DNA from: Butyrivibrio sp.
Lineage (GTDB): Bacteria; Bacillota_A; Clostridia; Lachnospirales; Lachnospiraceae
Assembly (NCBI GenBank): GCA_024690635.1
Contig: JAILOW010000174.1
Coordinates: forward strand, 1-25,380
Length of the DNA: 25,380 bases
Direction: 5' to 3'
Shown here one piece after another: positions 15,435 through 23,491 of the stretch (within the stretch, counting starts at the first letter, position 1; each line of letters begins with the position of its first letter). The position numbers were made by a program, and so were the translations under genes. The notes beneath the pieces are model-generated. The model searched no databases and was not told the DNA's origin. It saw nothing but the letters and a program-made list of their open reading frames with translations.

Positions 15435-17429
15435 TTAAATTCTAAACTTCTGAACATAGCTTGTAAGTGTCTTGGATGTATCCGCAAGTTCCTGAGAATT
15501 GTCGGCAACATCCTGACTGTTCTTAGTGATATTTTCAGCCATCTGTACCATGTTCTCGGAAGTTGCAAGGATCTCATCGGCACTGGCTGCCTGTTCCTCG
15601 GAAATCGCTGCCACATTGGTTGCAACTTCATCAACCTTGCCTACGTCTTCGATCATAGCCTCAATAAGAGCGTTGGATGCCTCGATATTGGTATATATCT
15701 GTTCAAAGGTATCAACAGCCACATTTATAAGCTCGCTGTTCTCACGGATGCTCTCGGCACTTGCCTGAGCCTGTCCCACAGCATCTGCTATGAGCCTGTG
15801 GACCTCATCGATAAGTGCTGAAATACTGTTTGCACTCTGAGCGGAGGTCTGAGCAAGCTTGGCTATCTGGGTAGCTACCACCGCAAAGCCTCTTCCTGCC
15901 TCTCCTGCTCTTGCAGCCTCGATAGAAGCATTAAGAGATAAGAGATTTGTCTCATCTGCGATCTCACTGATCATTCCGACGATAGCAGTGATCTCTTCGG
16001 AAGCGGAACCAACCTTATTGATGGACTCAACGAGTTCGCTGTTGGCATTTTCAATTCCGCTCATGGCTTCGCTTACTTTTTCCATATCCTGTCGGCCTTT
16101 TTCGGAAATGCCCACAGTTTCTTTCATGCTCTCGTTTGCCTTTTCGCTGTTTTCTCTTGTATCCGCAACTACCTGTGCCAGAGTTGTGGCATTGGAAGCG
16201 ATGTCATTTACCGCGGTTGCAAGCTGATCAACGGTTTCGTTCAGCTGCTTCATGGCTTCAGACTGAGACTGCGAAGCATCAAACATGGACTTTGAAACCA
16301 TATCGGAGCTGTCGGACTCCTCTTTTAACTTATCGGATTCCTGACTGATACTTGCAAGCATACTTCTCATGGAAGTCACAAACTCGGATATCTTGCCGCC
16401 CATGACTCCGATCTCGTCGTTGGACCTTGTATCCACTTCTATTGTGAAATCACCTTCGGACATAGCCTTGATGTTATCGGAAATATGTCCGAGAGGAGCA
16501 ACAACCTTTTTAACAACATAGAGTATTGAAAGAACTATGAGAACAACCGCAACTGCTCCGATGATGATGAGTATATTTCCAAGCTGTCTTACGGAACGAA
16601 GGATCACTTTCGTGGGAATATAGGATACAAGCACCCAGTCGGTTCCCTTGATCTCCCTGAAGGCAGTCATATAATTGCCTATGGTCTGTGTGGTAAGATC
16701 TCCGTCACTGATGGCACGTGCTGCGCCTGCAAGGATCGGATCCTTGCTGCCTGTGCTGAGTGTTGAAAATACAAGAGAATTGTCCCTGTGCGCCAGAATG
16801 GTATTGTCTGTTGTATCCACAAGGAAGGAGCTTGCATTGCTCATCTTTACTCCGGAATTAACGATGATGCTTATGGCATTTAAAGAAACGTCAACGCCGA
16901 TGACTCTGAGCTCTTCTCCGCCGTCGTTTACGATACCGGTAGCACTTACAACCGTCTCGCCTGTGCTTTTTTCGTATGCGGTTCCGTATGCCATATCTAC
17001 TCTTGAAAGGCCCTGCTTGTACCATATGCTATTAAGAACATCGCTCTCTTCAAAAGGAGATAACCTTGCTTTATAAAGCTTGCCTGCGGCAGTTCCTATG
17101 TAGAAGCCCTCAGGCGAGTTCTTGTCATATCCGTAATAGGAATCAAGAACGATCTGAAGTTCAAGATCCGTCATATGCTTTGACTCGATCACATGCTTAA
17201 CTGTTGAGAAATACTTGAGATTCTCATTAAGCCATGATTCAATGTTTTCTCCCTGATTGTCTATTGAAGACTCTAGGGTCTCGGTAGCCATCTCCGTCAT
17301 TCTCGTCTCCGAGATACGTGAAGAAACAGCAACCAGGACGATGATCGTGATCACAACAAGCGGGACTATATAAGTCAAAAGCTTGGTACTGATCTTTCTG
17401 ATCCTTTTCTTTTTTCCGTTCTTTTCCAT
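15435..17429 (-). CDS. Methyl-accepting chemotaxis protein with dCache sensor domain
   Basis: A 664-residue transmembrane receptor. A basic N-terminus leads into TM1 (about 17-36). The extracytoplasmic double-Cache-like sensor spans about 40-280, with WYKQG (136-140), VVSATGIV and IGVDVSL. TM2 (about 284-306) is followed by a HAMP domain (about 308-360) and a long cytoplasmic coiled coil whose tip ETNLLSLNASIEAARAGE lies at about 493-510. The Arg expected two residues before WY in amino-acid-binding dCache domains is Ser134 here, so an amino acid ligand is not supported. There is no CheR-docking pentapeptide at the C-terminus. AAGGTGG lies 8 bases before the ATG. First gene of a two-gene operon with the binding lipoprotein. 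Confidence 0.95.
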   Translation of the reverse strand: MEKNGKKKRIRKISTKLLTYIVPLVVITIIVLVAVSSRISETRMTEMATETLESSIDNQGENIESWLNENLKYFSTVKHVIESKHMTDLELQIVLDSYYGYDKNSPEGFYIGTAAGKLYKARLSPFEESDVLNSIWYKQGLSRVDMAYGTAYEKSTGETVVSATGIVNDGGEELRVIGVDVSLNAISIIVNSGVKMSNASSFLVDTTDNTILAHRDNSLVFSTLSTGSKDPILAGAARAISDGDLTTQTIGNYMTAFREIKGTDWVLVSYIPTKVILRSVRQLGNILIIIGAVAVVLIVLSILYVVKKVVAPLGHISDNIKAMSEGDFTIEVDTRSNDEIGVMGGKISEFVTSMRSMLASISQESDKLKEESDSSDMVSKSMFDASQSQSEAMKQLNETVDQLATAVNDIASNATTLAQVVADTRENSEKANESMKETVGISEKGRQDMEKVSEAMSGIENANSELVESINKVGSASEEITAIVGMISEIADETNLLSLNASIEAARAGEAGRGFAVVATQIAKLAQTSAQSANSISALIDEVHRLIADAVGQAQASAESIRENSELINVAVDTFEQIYTNIEASNALIEAMIEDVGKVDEVATNVAAISEEQAASADEILATSENMVQMAENITKNSQDVADNSQELADTSKTLTSYVQKFRI

Positions 17430-17469
17430 TGTTTATACCACCTTGTATTCAATAAATAAGGGTGCTCAA

Positions 17470-17504
17470 GATCGCGCAGTCATGCATTTTCAGCATGCTC
17501 GATC
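17470..17504 (-). other. Hairpin in the chemoreceptor leader
   Basis: Nested inverted repeats: GATCG (17470-17474) with CGATC (17500-17504), and CATGC (17481-17485) with GCATG (17493-17497). They lie in the 5' leader of the chemoreceptor mRNA. No U tract follows, and I see no c-di-GMP riboswitch signature. It could also help end mnmA transcription, but weakly. Confidence 0.35.
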
Positions 17505-17524
17505 TACAGCCCCCATAATAATAG

Positions 17525-17553
17525 ATTTTATACTTTTTTTCAGTTTGGTTCAA
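17525..17553 (-). promoter_or_regulatory. Predicted promoter of the chemoreceptor-lipoprotein operon
   Basis: On the - strand TTGAAC (17553-17548), a 17-base spacer and TAAAAT (17530-17525), giving a leader of about 90 bases. The -35 box overlaps the mnmA stop codon (17552-17550). No terminator was found between mnmA and this promoter, so read-through may add to expression. Confidence 0.55.
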
Positions 17554-18635
17554 GCTTCAATGATACCGCCGCCAAGAACCACATCACCATCATACATTAC
17601 AGCAGACTGCCCTGCTGTGATGGCTCTTTGCTTTTCATCAAATACCACTTTGGCCCTGCCCCCTTCAAGAGGAGTGACCGTGGCAGGCTGTTCCTTGTGC
17701 TTGTATCTGATCTTCACACTGCATCTGAATTCACCTTTTGGTTCATCCCCTGTAATCCAGTGGAAATTCCTTATCGTAAACTCTTTTTGGAAAAGATCCG
17801 CATCATCCCCAAGGATCACCCTGTTACCCGGCACATCAAGCTTCACCACGTAAAGCCTTCTGTCTGCAGGTATGCCAAGACCTCTTCTCTGGCCGATGGT
17901 ATAGTTTATGATCCCTTCGTGCCTGCCAAGGACATTGCCCTCCATGTCTACAAAGTCACCCTTGGGATAGACCTTGTTCCTGAATCTCTTTATCATGGCA
18001 GCATAGTCCCCGTCGGGAACAAAGCAGATATCCTGGCTCTCTTTTTTATGAGATGTTACAAGCTCATGCTTTTCGGCTATTTTCCTGACTTCTTCCTTGG
18101 GATGTGCACCAAGAGGAAACATGGTATGCCGCAGCTGCTCTTCCGTAAGATCATAAAGCACATAGCTCTGATCCTTCTTGGGATCATCCGCCTTCACCAG
18201 GAAGAAATGTCCGTCCTTTTCCTCTATCCTTGCATAGTGCCCCGTGACTATATAGTCACAGCCCAGCTCTTTTGCCTTTTTATACAGAATGTCAAACTTA
18301 AGGTATCTGTTGCAGCGAATGCAGGGATTGGGAGTTTCTCCCCTTTCATAGCTGCACACAAAGGGCTCGATGACCTTGTCCCTAAACTCCGCTTCGTAGT
18401 GATAAATATTGTAAGGGATCCCTATCTTTTCACATACGCTTCTGGCATCCTGAGTATCCTCAAGACTGCAGCAGGTGCCGAAAAGATCAAGTCCCGCAAC
18501 ATCATTTTCATACAGCCTCATGGTGCAGCCCATGCAGTCATATCCGTTCTCTTTCATGATGACTGCGGAGACACTGCTGTCAACTCCACCACTCATTGCA
18601 ATTAAGGCTTTTTTATTTTTTGTACAATTTTCCAT
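17550..18635 (-). CDS. mnmA: tRNA-specific 2-thiouridylase MnmA
   Basis: It adds sulfur to the wobble uridine of the Lys, Glu and Gln tRNAs. The 361-residue protein has the PP-loop MSGGVDSSV (14-22). The catalytic cysteine pair is Cys105 (TPNPC) and Cys204 (DICF), and TGHYARIEE and YTIGQRRGLG are characteristic. The ATG at 18635 has AAAGGA 5 bases upstream; an in-frame upstream ATG at 18686 would add 17 residues and lies within the promoter region. It is a stand-alone gene divergent from the large receptor-cyclase gene. Confidence 0.95.
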   Translation of the reverse strand: MENCTKNKKALIAMSGGVDSSVSAVIMKENGYDCMGCTMRLYENDVAGLDLFGTCCSLEDTQDARSVCEKIGIPYNIYHYEAEFRDKVIEPFVCSYERGETPNPCIRCNRYLKFDILYKKAKELGCDYIVTGHYARIEEKDGHFFLVKADDPKKDQSYVLYDLTEEQLRHTMFPLGAHPKEEVRKIAEKHELVTSHKKESQDICFVPDGDYAAMIKRFRNKVYPKGDFVDMEGNVLGRHEGIINYTIGQRRGLGIPADRRLYVVKLDVPGNRVILGDDADLFQKEFTIRNFHWITGDEPKGEFRCSVKIRYKHKEQPATVTPLEGGRAKVVFDEKQRAITAGQSAVMYDGDVVLGGGIIEA

Positions 18636-18668
18636 AAATATCCTTTTTCTCCGAAAAAACTTTAATAA

Positions 18669-18677
18669 TATATACCA
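18669..18677 (-). promoter_or_regulatory. Possible extended -10 promoter of mnmA
   Basis: On the - strand TGG followed by TATATA, about 34 bases before the mnmA ATG, without a clear -35. It is 9 bases from the -35 box of the divergent promoter. Confidence 0.35.
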
Positions 18678-18686
18678 AATATTCAA

Positions 18687-18715
18687 TTGTTACTATAAGA
18701 AGAAAGTGCTAAAAT
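18687..18715 (+). promoter_or_regulatory. Predicted promoter of the receptor-type diguanylate cyclase gene
   Basis: TTGTTA (18687-18692), a 17-base spacer and TAAAAT (18710-18715), preceded by TGC, giving an extended -10. It lies 46 bases before the ATG at 18762, whose ribosome binding site is weak (GGAG 10 bases upstream). Confidence 0.6.
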
Positions 18716-18761
18716 GTATAAGTGATGCGCATTGAAAATTTTCCACCGGAGTGACTAGAGA

Positions 18762-21700
18762 ATGCAACAGCTTAAATCTTGGAAAACATGGCTATTTATC
18801 ATAATCTGCGTCGCATTTAATCTACTTGGCAGAGACATTGCCGGTACATTAAACCTGCCGTTGTGGATGGACGCCATGGGAACAATACTGGTAGCCATCA
18901 CTGCAGGCCCCATCAGCGGCGCTGTCTGCGGCTTACTCACCAATTCTATAATAGCATCTAAAGATATCGTCGCACTTCCATATATTCTTGTATCAATTAC
19001 AGTTGCTTTTGCTTCAGGTCTATATTATCCCAAAGTAAAAAATAAAAGCAACAGGACATTTCATATGGCTTCTGTGGCAATGGCCACCGGTTTTGCCGCA
19101 GCTCTTATTTCAACGCCCTTAAATATAATCATCTACGGCGGCTCCACAGGAAATTCCTGGGGAGACAGTCTAATGGAGATGCTCTCCAACGACGTTCACG
19201 TCCCCATTCTCAATTCATTTATAGGAGAAGCCTTTGTGGACATTCCCGACAAGGCTTTCAGCTTTTTCATTGCCCTTGGTCTTATAGCTTTTTACAAGCT
19301 CATCACCGGAAAAGGAAAAAAGCTCCCTCTTACATTTATGATCCTTGCCACAATATCGGCAGCACTCATCCCGTCATTCCCTTCGCATGCACAGAACTTT
19401 GCAGCGGAATATGCAGGAGATGTTTACGACACAGAGTTCGGCCTTGCCTCCGTTGAGATAACCGCCATTGCTCAGACAAGCGACGGATACATATGGGCAG
19501 GAACCTATTCAGGAATCTACAGATACGACGGCTACAGATTCAATGCCATGAACCTTGATGTTCGCATCAACAACGTAATGTGCCTTTATGTGGACAGCAA
19601 AAACAGGCTGTGGATCGGAACCAACGACAGCGGCGTAGTCTGCTATGAGCCCTTAACCGAAGAGATCAGATTTTACACAGTCAATGAAGGTCTTGCCTCC
19701 AACTCCATCAGATCCCTGACGGAAGACTCCGAGGGCAATATCTTTGTGGCAACTGTCAATCAGCTTTGCTCCATATCTCCCGATTCGGAGATCACAGTCT
19801 TTTCGGAAAAGAGCTTTTACGGAATCGAAAAGCTCAGCGCCAGCAAAGATGTGGTGGCTGCCATCAGAGGAGACGGCGATGTGCTCATAATCAAAAATAA
19901 CCGTATGTCCTACCTCATCGCAGGCGATTACACAGCCATCAGCACTCAGAACAACGGTAACTTCGTTCTGGGTACAGGCAGCAACCAAACTGCTCTCCTT
20001 CGCCTTGGCAATGGCAGTGTCGACATAATAAACAAATATCACTCGGACAGAATTAATTATTACAACGACATTCTCTACTCGAAGGAATTCGGCGGCTACT
20101 TCGTGGCTTGTGAAAACGGACTTGGTTTCATGACCGACGAAGGTGTTTTCATCAGTATGACCGCAGATAACTTCGACAGTTCCATAGACGATATCCTGAT
20201 AGATTATCAGGGCAACATATGGTTTGCCTCCAGCAAGCAGGGTATCAAGCGATTTACCTGGAACCCCTTCGAGGACATCTTTTCAAGAGCCAAGCTGGAC
20301 AGCGAAGTAGTTAACAGTGTCATCATAAAAAACGGACTTTTGTATGTAGGTACAGGTTCAGGTCTTTACACCATCGATCTTAAAACCTACTACTCCGTTC
20401 CCATTCCCTTTCCTGCGTACCTGAAAAATGTCAGGATCAGGGATATCATGTGCGACAACGATGATAACATCTGGTTTAGTACCTACGGCGAGCACGGACT
20501 TATTCAGCTAAAGTCGGATCACACCATAGATTATTACAACGTCAGAAAAGCCGGAACTTTGGGCGACAGATTCAGATTTGCCATGCAGCTTTCCGACGGA
20601 ACGATCATGGCATCCGACAACTCCGGCATCGATTTTATCAAGAACAATGAGGTCATCGGAACTCTGGGCGAAGTTGACGGCATCAACGCTCCGGTACTTT
20701 GCGCCATAGAAGATGCCAACCATACAGTGTATGCCGGCTCCGACGGTGACGGAATATATGTCATCAGAGAAGGTGCTGTTGTAGATCGCATCGACGAAAA
20801 CGACGGTCTCGGAACCATGGTTGTGTTAAAGATAATCCCCTGCAAGGGCGGATACATCTACGTGACCAGCAATGCTCTCTACTACTCAAGGGACGGATTT
20901 ATCAGCAAGTTAAAGAACTTCCCTTACAGTAACAACTACGATGTTTACCTTCCCGGCGACGGAAATGCCTGGGTGCTCTCCAGTGCCGGTATCTACGTTG
21001 TCAGCGAAAGTGCTCTGATACAGGATGAAGTATACAACTACGCTCTTCTTAATAAGAGCCGTGGACTTTACTCCTCCGTAACCGCCGACTCTTCCTATAC
21101 CGTAAAGGACGATATGCTTTACCTTTGCTGTACGGACGGTGTCAGCAGGATTTCGGTAAAAAATTACAGCTCCTTCCACAACAATTTCAACATCCTCATA
21201 TCCAATCTGTATGTGGATGATCAGCGAATAAAGGAAAAGGACGGTATATATAATATCCCTCCAACCTCAGGACGTATTCTCTTTGATGTGGCGGTATTAA
21301 ACTACAACCTTTCCAATCCTCTTTTGCACATATATCTGGAAGGCGCAGAGGACGAAGGTGTCACCTGCTATCAGAACGATATGAAGGAACTTACCTTCAC
21401 CAACCTGCCCTACGGCAATTATCAGCTGCATGTTCAGGTTATGGATTCCTCCGGAAGCACCATTTACCGCGAGGAGATCTTCCACATCCACAAGGAATCA
21501 AGACTGTTTGAACGGCCTTATTTCAAAGCATATCTGGCCTTCATAATATCGCTTCTTGTCATGTACATAGGCTGGGCCATCGGTAATATCATCCAGAACG
21601 CCAACTCTCTTGAGAAATGGCAGAACGCCGCAACCCAGGATCCTCTCACAGGTCTTTTGAACAAGCGTGGTTCACAGGAAATTCTGGAAGAAGCCTGCAA

Positions 21701-22553
21701 GAATGACAAAGGTATTTTGACCATCCTTGACCTTGACAGTTTCAAGCCCATCAATGATATTTACGGACACAGCATGGGTGACAGAATACTGGTTGCAGTA
21801 GCCCGTCTCATGCAGACCTGTACCCGTGAAGAAGATATCCTCTGCCGTGTGGGCGGTGATGAGTTTATCATGTTCCTTAAATATGCCGAGAGAGATGAAG
21901 TCGTAGCTGACAAGACCAATTATATAAATGTAGAGCTTTTAAAGACCGCCAGAACCCTTATAGGAAAAGATATGGAGATTCCCCTCGGAATATCCATAGG
22001 AGCCGTAAAAGCCCCTGCAGAAGGCACAGATTACGCAGAGCTTTTAAAGAAAGCCGACAAAGCGCTCTACACCGTCAAGAACAACGGAAAGCACGGATAC
22101 AGCATCTACAGCTCATCCAAAAACAACAGTTCCATCTCCGTAGCCCAGGAAGCATCAGGAAGCCTTGTTAGTCTTCGAAAGATCCTGAATGAGCGTACCA
22201 CCACAGACGGAGCCTACAGACTTGATTATGATTCACTTCAGGACACCTACAGACTCATGCGAAGGATGTCCAAGGTATCCATCATAAAAGCTGAGCTTGC
22301 ACAGTTTACAGTAAGGTCCAAGAGCGGCGGCGAAATAGAAAGAGACGTCATGGACAGGTTCTATGAAATAGTAAAGACCTCTCTTCTAAAGTCGGACATG
22401 TACACCATAGACGGCAAGAACAAAGTATTCATCATAATGCCCAATATCAACAAGCCAAGAGAAAACGATAACCTCGCTGATATCATGAAAAAATGGGAAG
22501 CACTTCCGGAATCAGAAAATTACGAAGTATTTGTTGAGTGGGAAGAACTGTAA
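18762..22553 (+). CDS. Receptor-type diguanylate cyclase: ECF-S-like membrane domain, propeller, Y_Y_Y, GGDEF, C-terminal module
   Basis: A 1263-residue transmembrane protein predicted to make c-di-GMP in response to an extracellular signal. Residues 1-206 are a six- or seven-helix domain resembling ECF transporter S components (DAMGTILVAITAGPISGA at 37-54). SFPSHA-QN (205-212) looks like a signal-peptide end. Residues 215-800 are two-component-regulator propeller repeats (IWAGTYSGIYRYDG 244-257, LWIGTNDSG 283-291, IWFASSKQGI 486-495, LYVGTGSGLYTID 527-539). A Y_Y_Y domain (832-898) and a membrane helix (920-943) follow. The GGDEF domain (about 953-1117) has DPLTGLLNKRG, DLDSFKPINDIYGH and an intact GGDEF at 1031-1035; Arg1022 and Asp1025 form the product-inhibition RxxD site five residues before it. 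Residues 1136-1263 resemble a degenerate second GGDEF. No ECF energising genes are near, so the first domain may sense rather than transport. Confidence 0.88.
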   Translation: MQQLKSWKTWLFIIICVAFNLLGRDIAGTLNLPLWMDAMGTILVAITAGPISGAVCGLLTNSIIASKDIVALPYILVSITVAFASGLYYPKVKNKSNRTFHMASVAMATGFAAALISTPLNIIIYGGSTGNSWGDSLMEMLSNDVHVPILNSFIGEAFVDIPDKAFSFFIALGLIAFYKLITGKGKKLPLTFMILATISAALIPSFPSHAQNFAAEYAGDVYDTEFGLASVEITAIAQTSDGYIWAGTYSGIYRYDGYRFNAMNLDVRINNVMCLYVDSKNRLWIGTNDSGVVCYEPLTEEIRFYTVNEGLASNSIRSLTEDSEGNIFVATVNQLCSISPDSEITVFSEKSFYGIEKLSASKDVVAAIRGDGDVLIIKNNRMSYLIAGDYTAISTQNNGNFVLGTGSNQTALLRLGNGSVDIINKYHSDRINYYNDILYSKEFGGYFVACENGLGFMTDEGVFISMTADNFDSSIDDILIDYQGNIWFASSKQGIKRFTWNPFEDIFSRAKLDSEVVNSVIIKNGLLYVGTGSGLYTIDLKTYYSVPIPFPAYLKNVRIRDIMCDNDDNIWFSTYGEHGLIQLKSDHTIDYYNVRKAGTLGDRFRFAMQLSDGTIMASDNSGIDFIKNNEVIGTLGEVDGINAPVLCAIEDANHTVYAGSDGDGIYVIREGAVVDRIDENDGLGTMVVLKIIPCKGGYIYVTSNALYYSRDGFISKLKNFPYSNNYDVYLPGDGNAWVLSSAGIYVVSESALIQDEVYNYALLNKSRGLYSSVTADSSYTVKDDMLYLCCTDGVSRISVKNYSSFHNNFNILISNLYVDDQRIKEKDGIYNIPPTSGRILFDVAVLNYNLSNPLLHIYLEGAEDEGVTCYQNDMKELTFTNLPYGNYQLHVQVMDSSGSTIYREEIFHIHKESRLFERPYFKAYLAFIISLLVMYIGWAIGNIIQNANSLEKWQNAATQDPLTGLLNKRGSQEILEEACKNDKGILTILDLDSFKPINDIYGHSMGDRILVAVARLMQTCTREEDILCRVGGDEFIMFLKYAERDEVVADKTNYINVELLKTARTLIGKDMEIPLGISIGAVKAPAEGTDYAELLKKADKALYTVKNNGKHGYSIYSSSKNNSSISVAQEASGSLVSLRKILNERTTTDGAYRLDYDSLQDTYRLMRRMSKVSIIKAELAQFTVRSKSGGEIERDVMDRFYEIVKTSLLKSDMYTIDGKNKVFIIMPNINKPRENDNLADIMKKWEALPESENYEVFVEWEEL

Positions 22554-22577
22554 ATAAGAATTGCAGAAAGATATTAA

Positions 22578-22614
22578 AAGAGCCTTTAGTGAACTTGGTT
22601 CACTAAAGGCTCTT
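22578..22614. terminator. Perfect inverted repeat between the cyclase gene and tpiA, probable bidirectional terminator
   Basis: A perfect 17-bp stem (22578-22594 with 22598-22614) around a three-base loop; arm sequence AAGAGCCTTTAGTGAAC. On the - strand it is followed by TTTTAATAT, so it best ends the pgk-tpiA transcript. On the + strand the U tract is poor, so termination there may be weaker. Confidence 0.85.
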
Positions 22615-22644
22615 AAATTATTATGATCGTTATCCTATCGGATA

Positions 22645-23391
22645 TTATGCGTTAACGATCTGGCCGAAGTCAGGCTTAAGGCTTGCGCCACCGATAAGAC
22701 CACCGTCGATGTTGGGCTTTGAAAGAAGCTCAGCAGCGTTTCCGGCATTCATTGATCCGCCGTACTGGATGCGAACAGCCTCAGCTGTTGCTGCGTCGTA
22801 CAGCTCAGCAATGAGCTCACGGATAAGCTTGCAAACTTCCTCAGCCTGATCTGATGTAGCTGTCTCGCCTGTTCCGATAGCCCAGATAGGCTCGTAAGCG
22901 ATAACAAGCTCTTTTACCTGATCAGCTGTTACACCGTCAAGATCCCATGTGATCTGTCTCTTGATCCACTCTCTGTAAGTATCAGCCTTACGAAGTGCAA
23001 GGGACTCACCGCAGCAAAGAATGGGCTTAAGGCCTGCTGCAAATGCCTTCTTAACCTTCTGGTTGATGAGGATATCGTTCTCACCGAAGATATCTCTTCT
23101 CTCTGAATGTCCGATGATGATGTACTCAACACCTGCATCCTTGAGCATGGGAGCTGAAATCTCACCTGTGAAAGCGCCCTTGTCCTCGATGTAGAAATTC
23201 TCTGCACCAACATGTACATTGGTTCCCTTAACAGCCTCAGCTACAGGAACAATGTCAATTGCGGGAACGCAGTAAACTACGTCCACGTTATCGTTCTTTA
23301 CAAGATCCTTAAGTTCGTTGCAAAGTGCAACAGCCTCGCTGGGAGTCTTGTTCATCTTCCAGTTGCCGGCAATTATACGTCTTCTAGACAT
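22645..23391 (-). CDS. tpiA: Triosephosphate isomerase
   Basis: It interconverts dihydroxyacetone phosphate and glyceraldehyde 3-phosphate in glycolysis. The 248-residue TIM barrel has Lys12 (AGNWKMN), His95 (IIIGHSERR), the catalytic Glu167 in [11 protein letters not shown] and the phosphate-binding YGGSM. The ATG at 23391 has GGAGG 8 bases upstream; the longer frame would start at a TTG that overlaps this site. It follows pgk by 100 bases with no terminator, so it is probably on the same transcript, and it ends at the perfect inverted repeat. Confidence 0.97.
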   Translation of the reverse strand: MSRRRIIAGNWKMNKTPSEAVALCNELKDLVKNDNVDVVYCVPAIDIVPVAEAVKGTNVHVGAENFYIEDKGAFTGEISAPMLKDAGVEYIIIGHSERRDIFGENDILINQKVKKAFAAGLKPILCCGESLALRKADTYREWIKRQITWDLDGVTADQVKELVIAYEPIWAIGTGETATSDQAEEVCKLIRELIAELYDAATAEAVRIQYGGSMNAGNAAELLSKPNIDGGLIGGASLKPDFGQIVNA

Positions 23392-23419
23392 ACTTATTTC
23401 CTCCAATTATTCATAATGA

Positions 23420-23490
23420 AGTTCTGCTCTCGGACTTCGTCCTCGCCAGAACTAAGTAGTGCACTAAGCTCGAAAAAACCTCGCTAAGTG
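23420..23490 (-). repeat. Two hairpins in the pgk-tpiA spacer
   Basis: AGTTCTG (23420-23426) pairs with CAGAACT (23447-23453), and inside it GGAC/GTCC encloses a three-base loop. CACTAAGC (23462-23469) pairs with GCTAAGTG (23483-23490) with one mismatch, directly after the pgk stop codon. Neither is followed by a U tract on the - strand. They may be mRNA processing or stability structures that let tpiA be expressed differently from pgk; this is inference. Confidence 0.45.
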
Positions 23491-23491
23491 A

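Noticed and set aside
15422..15634. N-terminal extension of the lipoprotein upstream of position 15421
   Set aside because: It lies inside the chemoreceptor gene in another frame; the true start is fixed by AAGGAAGG, a clean signal peptide and the lipobox.
17628..18605. + strand open frame (325 codons) opposite mnmA
   Set aside because: Antisense shadow of mnmA with no motif or ribosome binding site.
18636..18761. c-di-GMP riboswitch in front of the diguanylate cyclase gene
   Set aside because: The predicted transcript leaves only about 40 bases of leader, too short, and no conserved riboswitch core is seen.
22578..22614. Inverted repeat as a mobile-element end or attachment site
   Set aside because: It is a single perfect hairpin between convergent genes with a T tract on one side, fully explained as a terminator; there is no transposase or target duplication.
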